Shown: positions 11,049 through 23,156 of the stretch, in pieces
Layout: each line of letters opens with the position of its first letter
How positions within the stretch are numbered: position 1 is the first letter of the stretch
From: Progne subis subis
Taxonomy: Eukaryota; Chordata; Aves; Passeriformes; Hirundinidae
DNA length: 64,000 nt
Assembly (NCBI GenBank): GCA_022316685.1
Contig: JAKJHU010000083.1
Coordinates: 992,001-1,056,000 of the forward strand
Direction: 5' to 3'
Program-made: the position numbers and the translations under genes
The notes under the pieces: generated by a model
Databases searched by the model: none
What the model was told of the DNA's origin: nothing
The model's input: the letters and a program-made list of their open reading frames with translations, nothing else

Positions 11049-14000
11049 TTTTTTCCTTACTTTTCAGACATTCTAGCAGTTTTTCCATGTAATGCATGGC
11101 TTTTTTCCCCACAGTGTGTTGTACAATATGCTGATATTTGGAGCAGTTCTGGAGGTGCTTGCTGGAGGTTTAGAAAGGCAGTAAGGATCTTAGCACTGAT
11201 TCTGAATTTAATTAATCTGAGAGCCCCAGAGAGACAGTTAATGGCTCCATTAATAACTTCACTTCCTCATCTTCTCAAGTTTAAAATATTAGACCGCTAT
11301 TTTGAGGTAGGATAGGAGTGTCCTTCATTTTGGGGTGCATCTAGCAGGGATCCCCTGCAAGCTCTACAGATGTTCTCTGAAGCACAGCTTCCTAATTTTT
11401 CTTGCCACTATTACTGTAGAAGGCCCTAAGTTTGGCATTGCTCAGCTAAAATATTTTTTACAACAAATACAATAAACCATTGTCATCTCAAGAGCTTACA
11501 GTTAAATTTTACTAACGGAAATTGCTTTTGAGTCAGGCAAGTCTGACCCTGTTATTGTTTGTCTTTTAAAAATACATTTTATCGAGGTTAGCACAAGCCC
11601 CCAGATGAATTGAACTATAACATTTTGTGATTTTGATGGAAAAACCCCTCATTTTACTATGTTCAGTCTTTCTGTAATGATATCAAGAGGGAGAAAATTA
11701 TGTTTAAAACAGCATATTAAAAATTCTGTCCACAAAATAATTTGTGAAAAGGGATTGCAATTCCAGTGGCAAGAAATCTTTATAGCCAGATAAAACTGCT
11801 TGGGGCTTCCTTTTGTTTCTAATTTATATTCACAATATTTAATGATGATGAAGTAGCAATCAGAGAGGTCAATTAAAGCTATCAGTACAATTGGTTTTAA
11901 ATCAGTTACCATACTATACTTTTGAAAATACTGCGGCACGAGTTTTGTGATTGGATTCTGTTGGCAGAGTTCTGTCCTGTGTGAAAAACTGGTGCAGATA
12001 GAAATGGCTTTTCAGGGAATCGAGGGTAAGCCACACATCTACATCATAAACACACAGTCAATCTTTTATTACCCAACATACATTCACTCTAGGTGATGCT
12101 GAACTTTTCAAAATAGTTTTATCAGGTCACAGCTTGCAGTGTGGTTTAAAGCCACAGCACTTTCTTTGTGCAGTCCCTGGTTTCTCTGGAGGTCCCATGG
12201 CACCCTGAATTGGAGCTGGCATTATCATTCTCCTCCTGGTGTGTGACGGATCTGATTAATGTGGTGTGGGGACTGTGATGGCTTTGACTCATTTGTCATC
12301 TTTTGTCTGCTGTAAATTTTTATTAGATTTTTCTTGGAGCGTGCATTTTATGTTGCTGAATACAGAGGGAATAAAGCATGGCTGAGGCAGGGAGTGGTTC
12401 CTCTGCTGCACATTCCCCTTGCACTGTCCCTTCCTTGGGCCCCAGAAAGGCTTCTTGGAGCTCAGAATTGATCTTTAAGAAGTTCTGTGTATAAATAAGA
12501 GTTGTCAGACTTCTGCAGAGATGGGGCTTTGGATTGCAGGTGTTCATAATTAGATTAATTTACAAAGTAGATCAAGCCAATGAAGGAGGCATGGAAAACT
12601 GGTGGAGGGCTTATCAAATTAGCTAAGTAGAGCAATTAATCAGACAGGCCTTAACGGTTTGGTTTCTATTTTTTAATTATCCGCTGGAGCAGTTTGCTTT
12701 CAGCTTGCATTAAAGAAGAAATGGAGTGCAAGGCTGTGCCTGGGGAGACACTTCCCTGGTTGTCTCCTTGTCACCTCTGCATCTCAGGGGGTGTCAGTAA
12801 CCTGGCACCACTCAGGGATCTGTTGGCATTCCCAAGGCACAGAGCAAGCTCCTGTAAAACAAAATAATTTTTGAAAAATGTTGAGCATTCTCTGTGAAAA
12901 TACAAAAAAACCCCAAAAACAAAGTACCAACAGTGGGCATGAGATTTCATCTAAATACCATAGCTTGAAAGGGATCAATAGGCAGCTCCTCAGGAGCTTC
13001 TGGTGCCAGTGTGGTAACAATTACCTTGGAGGTATTCAAAAGCACCTCAGAATGATCATTTTAACAAGTTATTTTCCAGTCAATTAATCCAGTTTGGGGA
13101 GTGTTACATGTATTGACACAAATTTTTTTTGTATTTTCTGACTCCATTTGTAAATGATCTGGGATTTTTAGATGGACTTTTCCTGCCTTTCACTGCAGGA
13201 ATAAAGGGGTTCCATAAGATTGTCCCAAGAATACTTTTCCTCATTTAATTTCACAATAAACCTCTCTGGTAGCTGTCAGGTTTGGCCCTGAGAAATTGGC
13301 CTGAGGTCCCATAACGTTGACATGGAACAGAGGGCAGAAATCTCTCTCCAGACATGACCCTCCCACTTCCCTTTTCCCTCTCTTCAAGAGGTCAAATAAT
13401 TTCTTTTCCCACATCCACAATGGATCCTAAAGAACGTTAGAAACTAGGCAAGAATGGAAATTAGCACTTCTTCCTCCAAAGCTGAAGAAAGATGATCTAA
13501 TGAGAACACAGCCTTCCTTCAGACCACTCTAAACACTGAGCTGCCTCTTGTGAAAAGGTTAAATATAGGTTTAAGATCATTTCTTGTGCATTCCTTTAAG
13601 AACTACCCAGATGAACATTTTGGTACATTAGCTTTGGATGTTTGTATTTAGGAATCTTATCACAACTTAAAATGCTGCTGTAAAACTGTTTTTCTCCTCT
13701 CTGTCAGTCCTCAGCCATTTTATCTTAAATATCCAGAAATAGAAATCTTAACCAGGGTTATCAACATGGGTCAAGCTTTGAAATCCCTTTTAAACCTTTT
13801 GAGTGATATTTTTCATGCTCTTAACATTGAATACTTCAAACACCAAAATGTCCTGTGCTTAAGAGTTCTTTTGAAAACCGCAGAATCCTTGAATAGCTGA
13901 AGATTAAGAGGATGTTGTTGGGTGACATTTTTAAGATTTTTTAGTAGATTGATCATCACATTTGCCTTAGGAAGATAAAGGATAGATCTAAAAGCTGATG

Positions 14001-14737
14001 CCTGAGATGTGTAAGCTGCATTTTCTTTTATATCTCTGGAAAAGTAGTCTCTGATTTTTCTGATGAATTTCTGTCTCTTGCCTCAATTTTTGAATCACTG
14101 AAAATAAGACAGTTTCTATTTCAACCAATATGGGAAACTGCAATAAAGCCTGTAAATAAGAGTAATTAACGCCCACCTCCTATGTTTCCTTTTTCTTCTT
14201 GTTTAAATACAGGATTTCTAGGTCTAAAAGCATGTGGAAATAATTCAGACAACATCCATGTACTTTCAACGTACTTGAATCCAATCAGTTATTCCTTGGG
14301 AAGGCTGGAGGGCTGTGCTAAATGTGATCTGAATTACTCTGGTAGTGATATAAGTCCAGGAACTATTTCACGTGTTTATTTGGAGGCTCTGAATCAGTCC
14401 AAGATACCTGGATGTGACTGATAAATGGATCAATAGCAAGGAAGGAATGATGGATGAGTTGTAAAGCTAAGCACTTGCTCCTGAAGAGCTTGTGCTTGTA
14501 CAAAATGCTGAAGTGCAAGCTCGAGGAGGGTATTTTGCTTGGTGGAGGCTTGAATTAGTTTGTTCTTTTATCACTCTATCAAACATTAATCTGACTGTTT
14601 CTCTTCTAAAATACAGTCTTTGTGGGAAAATGTTTCTTGTGGTGTTGGTGTTGAGTTTTAAACCCACTAATAAGACGATCTTGGTTAACAAACCATAAAT
14701 ACTGGTGAGTTGTAAGCTCTGTTTCTGCATTCAGTTG
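11049..14737. other. unique non-coding sequence
   Basis: No gene or transposon recognised. The segments 11,150-11,300 and 12,540-12,720 have balanced composition with several TTAAT/TAATTA words and no repeat similarity. This is the look of possible conserved non-coding elements, but no comparison is possible here. A 79-codon open frame at 14,182-14,421 runs through a TACAG acceptor-like site at about 14,213 but has no convincing donor. Confidence 0.45.
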
Positions 14738-14761
14738 TTTTTTTTTTTTTGGGGGGGGGGG
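14738..14761 (+). repeat. T13-G11 homopolymer junction
   Basis: A 13-nt T run passes directly into an 11-nt G run. The G run could form strand-specific secondary structure. Nothing else is attached. Confidence 0.9.
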
Positions 14762-17700
14762 TGTTCAGGTCACTGCACCACTCTGTGAAAAATAAGCAGC
14801 ATTTCTCAATGTGAGGATGGAGCAGCTTCCACAGCTCTGAGGCTGCACACATCAGGCACCCTGACAGCGCAGTTAAACACCTGATGGGAAATGCCACTGA
14901 GAAATGAAGACGCAAGCTCAGAAATATCTGTTATGTGTTTGTGATGGTTTCACTCCTGGTGACATCAGCACTTACAGCTCTCATCCAAGGCAGTGCCAAA
15001 CCCTGGGCTGTGCTGGCTGAGGGGCAGAGCAGAAGCAGCTCCCAGCAGGTTTCTGGGAGGGGGATGAGCAGAACAGAGCTCTCTGATGGAGCTGCGCTGT
15101 GTGGGTGCAGGTGTGGCCGCAGGGGCTGGTGCCTTGCAGGCAAGGAGCTCTGTCAGCTGAGAATCTGCCAGTGTGGAGCAATCAGAGGGCTCTCCTGCCT
15201 GTGAACCAACACAAGGCTTATCTGGACAACAGGCAGCTCTCAGCATGCTGAAGTGCTCTGGAACTATTGGGTTGCTCCAATTCTTCCCCCTGGACATCTG
15301 AGGCAGCTCGCTGGCTGCTGTTCCACGGGGTACTGTAGCTTTCTGTTTGAAGGCAGATGGAGTCTGGTCATGAATCTGAAAGTACTTCTGCCCTTTGAAT
15401 TTTTTTTCTCCAATGATGTAATAAAATGTTTGAAATATCAGCTTGAAGAAAAGACTCGAGTGCCAGAGGAACAGGGAGAGAAATCATATTGTGCTATAAT
15501 AATTACATTTATGATGTTCTTTTCATTTCATTGACTCTCTGTCCATGTTCCATTGGTGGCAAAGTTCTTCTACCATTCCAAGTAGTAAAGCTGGAATAGG
15601 GGTGATACATTCCTGGCAGTCAGGAGTTATAATCCTTCTGTCTCATTTCCCAAAGCACATAAGCCATTATTTGCAATTTTGTTTAATGCTTATAAGTTTG
15701 ATATAACTGTTTATTATGCCATGGTTTCGTACGTGTTTTCACAAGAGTTTGTGTATCACACAAAGGATATATTTTGCTCAGGATGCTTAATCAAGGTCAT
15801 TGTTATTTTTGGTTTGGTAGGTAGGTTTTTTTCTTCCCCGTTATTTCTCTTTGAGAACTTTGATGTCATGCTGTAGTCAGTAAAAAGAAGGAAGAATAAT
15901 ATCCCCCTTTTTAATGGTCAGAGGTTCATGGCATGAATATATCTATTTTAATTTTTTTTTAAACTTACTGTTTTCTATCAAGTAAGAATGCTTTTACATT
16001 TGCCTAAACACTGCATCAATATTTCCAGCAAAATAATTCTTTTCCTCAAATTTCCTATTTAATAAAATACAGCCTCTTTGAACTCCACAGACCTTGCCAT
16101 CTGTTACTCAATTTTCACTCCATAAAATTTTGCTGACATCTGTTTAATCAAATATATTTTTATAGTTATGGAGAAATTTAGTTCAAACTTGGTATTATCC
16201 TGTTCCTATATGCCAAACAGAAAATATGAAAATAATGAACAGGAACTTATGGGAGAGGAGAGGGAAACATTAAAGTGGAGTCTGTTACCACTTAGGGCAT
16301 GCCTCAGACCTGGAAGCAATGTTCCCAGTGGTCCTGGGGATCTCCTCAGGCTGTGGAGCTCGGTGCTCCCTCAGCTCCTGCTTTCTCCAGCTTGGCCAAA
16401 TCTGGCTGTCCCTGCGGCTGGGGTTTTGGAGCAGCTTGGGTTTGGAAGGCCAAGACTAAGCTGATCAAGTTTTACCAGCCTGCCTACATTCCATGCCCTC
16501 GCTGTCCCCATCCTTGTGCTTTCTTCCTTTATCCCAGGAGGTGTTGGAACTCCTCTCCCAAGCAGGCAGGACACCCCTGTGTCAATTTAAGAGAGTCCCA
16601 CAGGGAGGAGAGGCAGATGCTCGTCTTGGATACATCTCTGTGGGTTGTGCTCTCTGGATTCATTGTTTTCCCATCAAATATTGCTGTGTTGAGGTTTGTG
16701 GGTGCTGTCACCATCACTGGAAGGGATGTTGTGGTTGTTGTTAGTGAGTCCTTCCTTTCAGGCTGATTTTCCGAAGGAAACGAGGCATCTGCAATTCCTG
16801 CTGTTAATCTGTTTGTTTGGTTTTCTGTCAAGTTTGATTAGGAGATTTCCACCAGGATTGTGCTCTTTCCATCTCCTGTGTGGCATTCAAAATGAACATA
16901 TTTTAAAAACAATAATTTATAACCTTTGATAACCCCACAGCAGTCTTTGTTCCTGTTGGTTATCACTACTTTTTGTCAGTTCTCTTGGACTGTATTTTGT
17001 CAGTTCTCTTCGTTTGTTAGGGTACAATATGTTGTACCACATATCCTGGATTTTGGAGAAGCCTCTGTTGTGGCTTTTCTCTTGTTTATTTTCTCTGTTG
17101 CTGTAGGGATTGGTGTTTAGACAACTTCCAGAATGATTGAGCTGTTTACTGCAGATTCATATTGTTTTGCTTGGAAAATGAACTGATATTTACAACTGAG
17201 TAATAAATTTAGAATATTGGTTTTTAATTGAATCTGCAGCAGAATATGCTGATTAACTTGAATTTAATGATGAAGAGCAATGCTTTTTGAATTTTTCATG
17301 GAAATCCTATTATCTGCACATGTAGTATTTATTCAATTGAAATTATCTCATATTTTAAAAGAGTATTTTGTTTCCTTTCACAAAGAAGGAAGTCAAGTTG
17401 TTATTGTTGATTTTACTGATTAGGTGGACAAAATCAATTGAGATGAAGCATGAGTATAATTTTGTAACACGTAGAGCCCTTCCCTAGTTCTTTATCCTCC
17501 AAGATGCTATTTATCTACATTGAAGTTTTCTTTATTCAGGGTCATTTATTAAGGTATGCTTGAAAGAAAAACATCTGGAAGCATTCTTTGGTTTGTTTAA
17601 AACCTTCAGTTTATTTGGAAGGAAAACTTCTCAGCCGGTCTTTCCAAAGCCCTGAGAGCAAAGCGAAAGCAAAGCTGAGATGCCAATGTTTATTTCTTTG

Positions 17701-18148
17701 GGGTTTTCTGATGGCAGATTACACGGGGGGAGTTTGTTTTCTGGCCATTTTGCAGATTGTTTATGGTAATGAACATACTGTATAAGTTTAAACGCAAATT
17801 ATAAGCAGAAGAGGTTTTGGCTGGATGTTAAAATTTAAACATGCTCTTTGTTTTGTGGCTGACAAAATTAGATTGCCCTCGTATTTGCTTATAATGAGAT
17901 CAGTGCGTTAAAGGAAACCAGCCTCTCTCTTAGCTTGATCTGTGCATGCTGCTCCTTCAGAAAATATAAAGGGAGGCAACTGGATTGAGATTGGGTGCTT
18001 TTGTTGCAGTGAGAGTTTGGGAGGGCTCGAAACGCAAACCCTGCAGTGCAGCAGTGCTTTTCAGCCTCAGACGAGTATCTGAGTGTGGGATCACCTGGCA
18101 GCCCCACCCAGGCTCTGCTGTATGTCAGGGAGACAAATTCTCCTGATT
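14762..18148. other. unique non-coding sequence
   Basis: Includes two GC-richer patches (about 14,980-15,300 and 16,300-16,620) with overlapping open frames on both strands (up to 155 codons at 16,299-16,766) that I take as compositional. The 16-mer TTTTGTCAGTTCTCTT occurs twice at 16,971 and 16,995. No gene or transposon recognised. Confidence 0.5.
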
Positions 18149-18164
18149 CCCCCCCCCCCCCCCC
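18149..18164 (+). repeat. poly-C tract (16 nt)
   Basis: Uninterrupted C run within otherwise unique sequence. Confidence 0.9.
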
Positions 18165-19520
18165 ATCTTTTGCTGAGATTTATAACCAAATAAATTAAAC
18201 TGAACCACCGTAGGAAAATCTGCTGAGCATCAGGTATAAACTCAGGCTTCCAACAAAGAACCAGAGGAAATAGCATTTCCCTCACTCCTGTCCCCAGGCA
18301 CTTGGGAGGGTCCTGAAATGTTTCTCCCGTGACAGAATTTGTGGGTACAGGATTCCTGAGGTGCAGCTGATCACTGTCACCCTCAGCAGATCCCTGCTGC
18401 CAGAGTCATGGAGGTAGAGCTGGGATGTGCTGCATTGCAGGTGCAGGAATTCGGTTCTGCTCCAGTTCTGCTCTGCTCTGACTCCGGCTCACCCCAACTC
18501 TTCCCTTGTTCTGTTCTGCTCCACTTGTTGCCCTACCCTGATTCCAGTTCTTCTGTTCTGTTTATGATCACAAAGAAATCTTGGAGTTTTATCATGCTGG
18601 GGAATCACAAGGAAAAGCAGCTGATTTTTTTTATATTTTAATTTTTTTTAATTATTATTTTTTTTAACTTGACAATAGAAGCAGCTGTCCTGTAGAAACG
18701 TTTAGAGAGTCAATCACTGCAGCAATCCATGGGTAGGAGAAGTCCAGGCAGAATAAGGAGCCCCTGGCTCCATCCCTTGTCTGGGTGACACGCAGCAGGA
18801 CCAGGTGTTTATTCAGTGTTCCATGGTGGAACTCTTCAAGATTATTTTAGGACAAGGCTCGTGCTACAGAGGACTTTTTAATGTGGTTTGAGGTGGCCAT
18901 ACATGGAATGTCACCAATCCTTGCATTTCCAAAATGCCAGCTGAGCAGCATAAGTAGATAAAGGAAAACCAGGATATTTTAATAATAAACACTTGGATTT
19001 ATTTTAGGATAGTTTGAGGGAGATGGTAAAGAAGCAGAAGGAACACCATGATCCAGCAATCCTGACTGTAAAAACTTTTAGCTTAGAAAGATAAATTCCC
19101 ATTTCCTTAAGAACACAGGCTATCACAATGAGAGGATAAGATATATCATGAATTAAAACCTAATTAGAAATTAGAAATAAAGTGGGGGAATTAAATGGCC
19201 TATTACTAATGCTGCAGAAGTGCTTTTAGGATGCCCTGGGGATCAAGGCTTTAATGATGATTTGTTAGTGAATTGCTGAATTTAAGAAAAAAACTTCAAG
19301 TTTCACTGGGAATCTCTTCCTACCACTGCAGAATTTTCCCTGGAACAGTGTATTTTCAAAGTTTTTGTTTTCAGATATTCAAAACTGACATTTTAATAAC
19401 TGTTTTTGTAATTTATCTCATTATTCCTGCTTTTGATCTTGGCCAATTTTTAAACATGCCCTCTGCATTTTGTATTCATGTAACCCATTTGTTTATTAAA
19501 GCCTATTTCCCCTGTGGTGG
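18165..19520. other. unique non-coding sequence
   Basis: No recognisable gene or transposon. T/A-rich low complexity lies near 18,626-18,666. The rest is unique with dense stops. Confidence 0.55.
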
Positions 19521-19604
19521 TTTTTTTTTTTTTTTTTGGTTTTTTTTTTTTTCGGTTTTTTTTTTTTTCTTTAAATTTATTTTGTTTTTTTGTTTTTTTT
19601 TTTT
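19521..19604 (+). repeat. T-rich low-complexity block
   Basis: About 84 bp of nearly pure T broken by short GG, CGG, AAA and G interruptions. Open frames on both strands here are homopolymer translations. Confidence 0.9.
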
Positions 19605-20009
19605 GTTAATTGAGAACCTGTTTTTAGACTTGGTGATCTTGGGGTTAAAAATGTGTAACCATCTGCTTCCCTTGGCATCCATGCAGTGAAGGGATATAGT
19701 CAGTGCCGTACAGTGATGAGGGAAGTAAATTACGGCGAGAAATTGTTTCCTGGGTGCTATTGCCACTACAGCTTCATTTCATTTTGCTTGTTGCTTTGCT
19801 GTGACATCAGCAGTCTCATCCTGGGCTTTAGTTTGGCTTGAACTTCATGAGGCAGAGGGAAAGAACCTCGCACTGATGGACAGATCCCACCTTGCTGAGA
19901 TGGTGAAATGCTGACCCTGCACTGCACAAATGTTTCTGTGACACAGCTGAACCCAAAAGTGGCAGTCGGCAGTCTGTAACTTCCTTAGGAGGCTCATGGA
20001 ACTGTGGTG
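19605..20009. other. unique non-coding sequence
   Basis: About 400 bp between two T-rich blocks with nothing recognised. Confidence 0.5.
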
Positions 20010-20066
20010 TTTTTTTTTTTTTTGTTTGTTTGGTTTTTTTTTGTTTTGTTTTGTTTTGTTTTTTTT
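20010..20066 (+). repeat. T-rich/(TTTTG)n repeat
   Basis: T runs interrupted by single G, including four consecutive GTTTT units. Confidence 0.9.
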
Positions 20067-20231
20067 AAGGAAAACAATGGTAATACGGTGCCAGAATTGC
20101 TGGCTAACAGAATATATTCTCTTCCTTTCCCCTCTGCAAAGTCTAAAACCAAAACCAGGGTCTAGATTTCCATGCTCCATGGTTTGCCAGGTTCTGAAAG
20201 TGTCTTTGAATGGTGCCTCCAGCTTAAGTGT

Positions 20232-20673
20232 TGGAGCAAGTCCTGGGAAGGCCATGATGTTGATAAGGGGGCTGGAGCATCTCCCTCAGGGAGATAGGCT
20301 GGGAGAGTTGGGGCTCTTCAGCCTGGAGAAGAGAAGGTTGTGCAGACACCTCACAGCACTTTCCAGGGTCTGAAGGGGCTCCAGAGAACCAGAGAGGGGC
20401 TCTTTGTCAAGAACTGGAGTAACAGGACAGGGAATAATGGGCACAAACTAAAAGGAGGAAAAATTAGGATATTAGGATGAAATTCTTCCCTGTGAGGCCC
20501 TGGCACTGGGTGCTTGGAGAAGCTGTGGCTGCCCTGGAATCCCTGGAAGTGTCCAAGGCCAGGCTGGATGGGGCTTGGAGCACCCTGGGATGGTGGAAGG
20601 TGTCCCTGCCCATGGTAAGGGTGGGACTGGATGGTTTAAAGATCCCTTCCAACCCAAACCATTCCATGATTCC
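20232..20673 (+). mobile_element. CR1 LINE 3'-end fragment, plus strand
   Basis: Aligns by eye to the CR1 3' region: GGGGCTGGAGCATCTCCCTC, then GAGAGTTGGGGCTCTTCAGC, TTCTTCCCTGTGAGGCCCTG, AAGGTGTCCCTGCCCATGG and CCCTTCCAACCCAAACCATT, ending at the usual CATGATTC tip at about 20,673. About 440 bp remain, covering the end of ORF2 and the 3' UTR. The reverse-transcriptase core is missing, so the copy is dead on arrival, as most bird CR1 copies are. It is the only sizeable CR1 in the window on the plus strand. Open frames inside it on both strands are by-products. Confidence 0.93.
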
Positions 20674-23135
20674 CAATGGCAAGAGGAGCTCTGAGCATGG
20701 TTGTTTCCTCCTGGTTCTCTGTTGATTGTCAGAGGTCCGTGCTCAGGTGTTAGTGGGGTGAGCCCCATGGGGTGGCTGAACCCTGTGGTCATGAAACTTC
20801 CCCACAGAATAAATCAGGCATGGTTCTCTTGTGCTGCACCAACTTTGGAGTACTAAAGAACTTGGAAAAGATAATGGCTTATCTGCAGGAAGAAAATAGC
20901 ATTTAGTACTGGTTTTATTCAAGTTAGCAAATTTCACCTCAAAACGGCACGTTGCATTTGCTTTGTTGGACTGTTTGAAGAACCAAATGAAAAACTAGGT
21001 AGCAAAAATGTGGAGAGAGAATAACAAAGATAAGAGAAGAAATAACAAAAAACCCCCTGTCTTTAGACTTGGTCTATTTCTAAAATATGTTAGTTTGCAG
21101 AATGGTCTCACTTTTCTTATTTTGTTTAATTTTCCACCCCAACTTTGGCCACAACTTTTTGTCAGATTTGATACAAATCACAGGATAGTTTAAAATACAA
21201 GAATTTGTTTTCAGATGAGTTAACTTTTACGGAAAGATATTTCCAATTTTTGTGTTTCATGGTGGATTTTAAAACTTCATGTTAAAAGTGGAGTTTAAAA
21301 TATATGCAAAAATATTAAGTGTCCTTTTTCTTTCTAAAGTTAATCCAAGGTAAAGTTAATGGAAGGTATTCACTTTACACTTAGGTGTAGAAGAGAATGG
21401 GAACAGTTTTATTTTTTTCTATAAGTAGTAACTTCATGGGATTATAATGTCATATTTCTTGATAATACATAAGTGCTTTTACTCCTACATGTACTTTCAC
21501 AGAATGTAAATTTAGTGAGTCACAGTCAAAGTACAAAGGCGTTGGGAGTTGGAAAGAATATTTTGCTTTATGCAGCAGAAACCATTATTTGGTATCAAGC
21601 CTCCAAACTTTTAAATCATCAAAGTTACAAAAGTCTTGCAGTAATTATAGTAAATACTGTGAATAAGCTACTCAGTTGATACCTAAATTTAGTTTATGTG
21701 GAGAATTAATAGACATTTTTGTTTTACATTTGTAGAATAATTTTAATTAGAAGCAATTAAGTAAAATTCCATTACTCCAAAGTAAATTGCTGCTTTCCAG
21801 ATTTCTTTAAATCTCCTTATATTCCATTAGTATGTGAAAGCTCCCAGTAATTAAAGCTTGACTTGTTTATATTCCATCAGAAGAGCTAGAGAGGAGTTAT
21901 GGGAAGCTTTCCATTTGAAAAGGTTTTACCAGATAGCAGACTGCTCTGATTCCTCTTATTTGGAGCATTTTTGCTCCTGCTACTCTTGGACCCAGGAGAG
22001 AGAATTAAATGGACATCTGATAAAGCTCTTTTTCCAGATCTCTAATTATGTTTTTGATGGTGGCATTGTCCCGGTGTTTTATGCTTCTGATATTTCAGCT
22101 GGAGCAAATATCTGAACCAAAAAAAAAGCCCCTTGACGCGTTTGCACGGAAAAGGTTCCTGCTGAAAATTTTACAGCGTGGTTACAGCACTGCCTAGGTT
22201 ATGTCCCACATTAAATCCTTTTCCATTACCATTTCAGCAGCTTGCTTTTGCCATAAATACTTGTAGGAACAGCCCAGGGACAAAGCAGTCCCTCCAAAGG
22301 CTCTTCATGTGCTTTGTGACTCAGCCACAGATCCTTGACAGGACTTTGTCAGGATTTTGTTCCGGAATAGCATCCGTGCATATGAACAATGAACATAAAA
22401 TAGTAAGTGGAATACTTGGAATTCACTTTTATGGCCCGAATGATTGGGAAAAAATGAATTGGTTCTCCAAGAGCTGTGGAGAGGAGGAGGCAACTCCTGC
22501 TGCCAGGAGTAATTACATCTCCACCAGGTCCTCGCCTGTCACATGGGGAAGGGAGCTGGCCCAAATGTGTTGGCCACCACTCTTAGGAGTGCAAGGAAAT
22601 GTTGTTTTGGCACCTCTTTAATTGCATTTTCCTCTCCCCTAGTGGGGATTGGCAAACCAGCTTGTACATAGCAGGCCTTGAGATGAGCAACAGCATTCAA
22701 TGCATGCTTCAACTTCTTTTTTGGATAAGTTTTCAAGATTTTAGAGACAAAAATTAGGTTTTTCATTTGAAGAAGTCTGGGTTTTTTCTAGTGGAATTAT
22801 TGCTGCCATGCTGTCTTCTCCATCCTGAGGCAGCAGACAAAATCAAATATATGTTCTTTTCAAAATGCTCTCTGCAGATGCCTGCATAGACCAGTAGTGG
22901 TGTTAAGAGAGGGAGATCCAACATGGAAAATGAATATTGTAAGTGTGATTGTAAATATCGTTAAGTTGGATTTAAAATTATATTTTCAAAATCATTATTA
23001 TGTGGTTTTTTTTGTTATTGTGGTTTTTTTAAAATGTTTTTTCTTCTCTTTTTTGTGATTCTTGAATATCCAAAACCAAGAAAGAAAAGGAGAAACAAAA
23101 GTAAGAAGAAAAACAAATAAGCAGAAGTTGACAGC
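20674..23135. other. unique non-coding sequence
   Basis: AT-rich and without recognised gene or repeat. A 147-codon open frame at 22,178-22,621 has no recognisable domain and overlaps minus-strand open frames, so it is treated as chance. Confidence 0.5.
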
Positions 23136-23156
23136 TTTTTTTTTTTTTTTTTTTTT
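23136..23156 (+). repeat. poly-T tract (21 nt)
   Basis: Uninterrupted T run in unique sequence. Confidence 0.9.

Noticed and set aside
14182..14421. 79-codon open frame spanning a TACAG acceptor-like site
   Set aside because: No convincing donor before the stop and no known domain.
16168..16831. Up to 155-codon open frames on both strands
   Set aside because: GC-richer patch with several frames open at once, no domain, no splice or promoter context.
20464..20792. Overlapping open frames on both strands
   Set aside because: They lie in or at the edge of the CR1 3' end at 20,232-20,673 and are by-products of that repeat and its flank.
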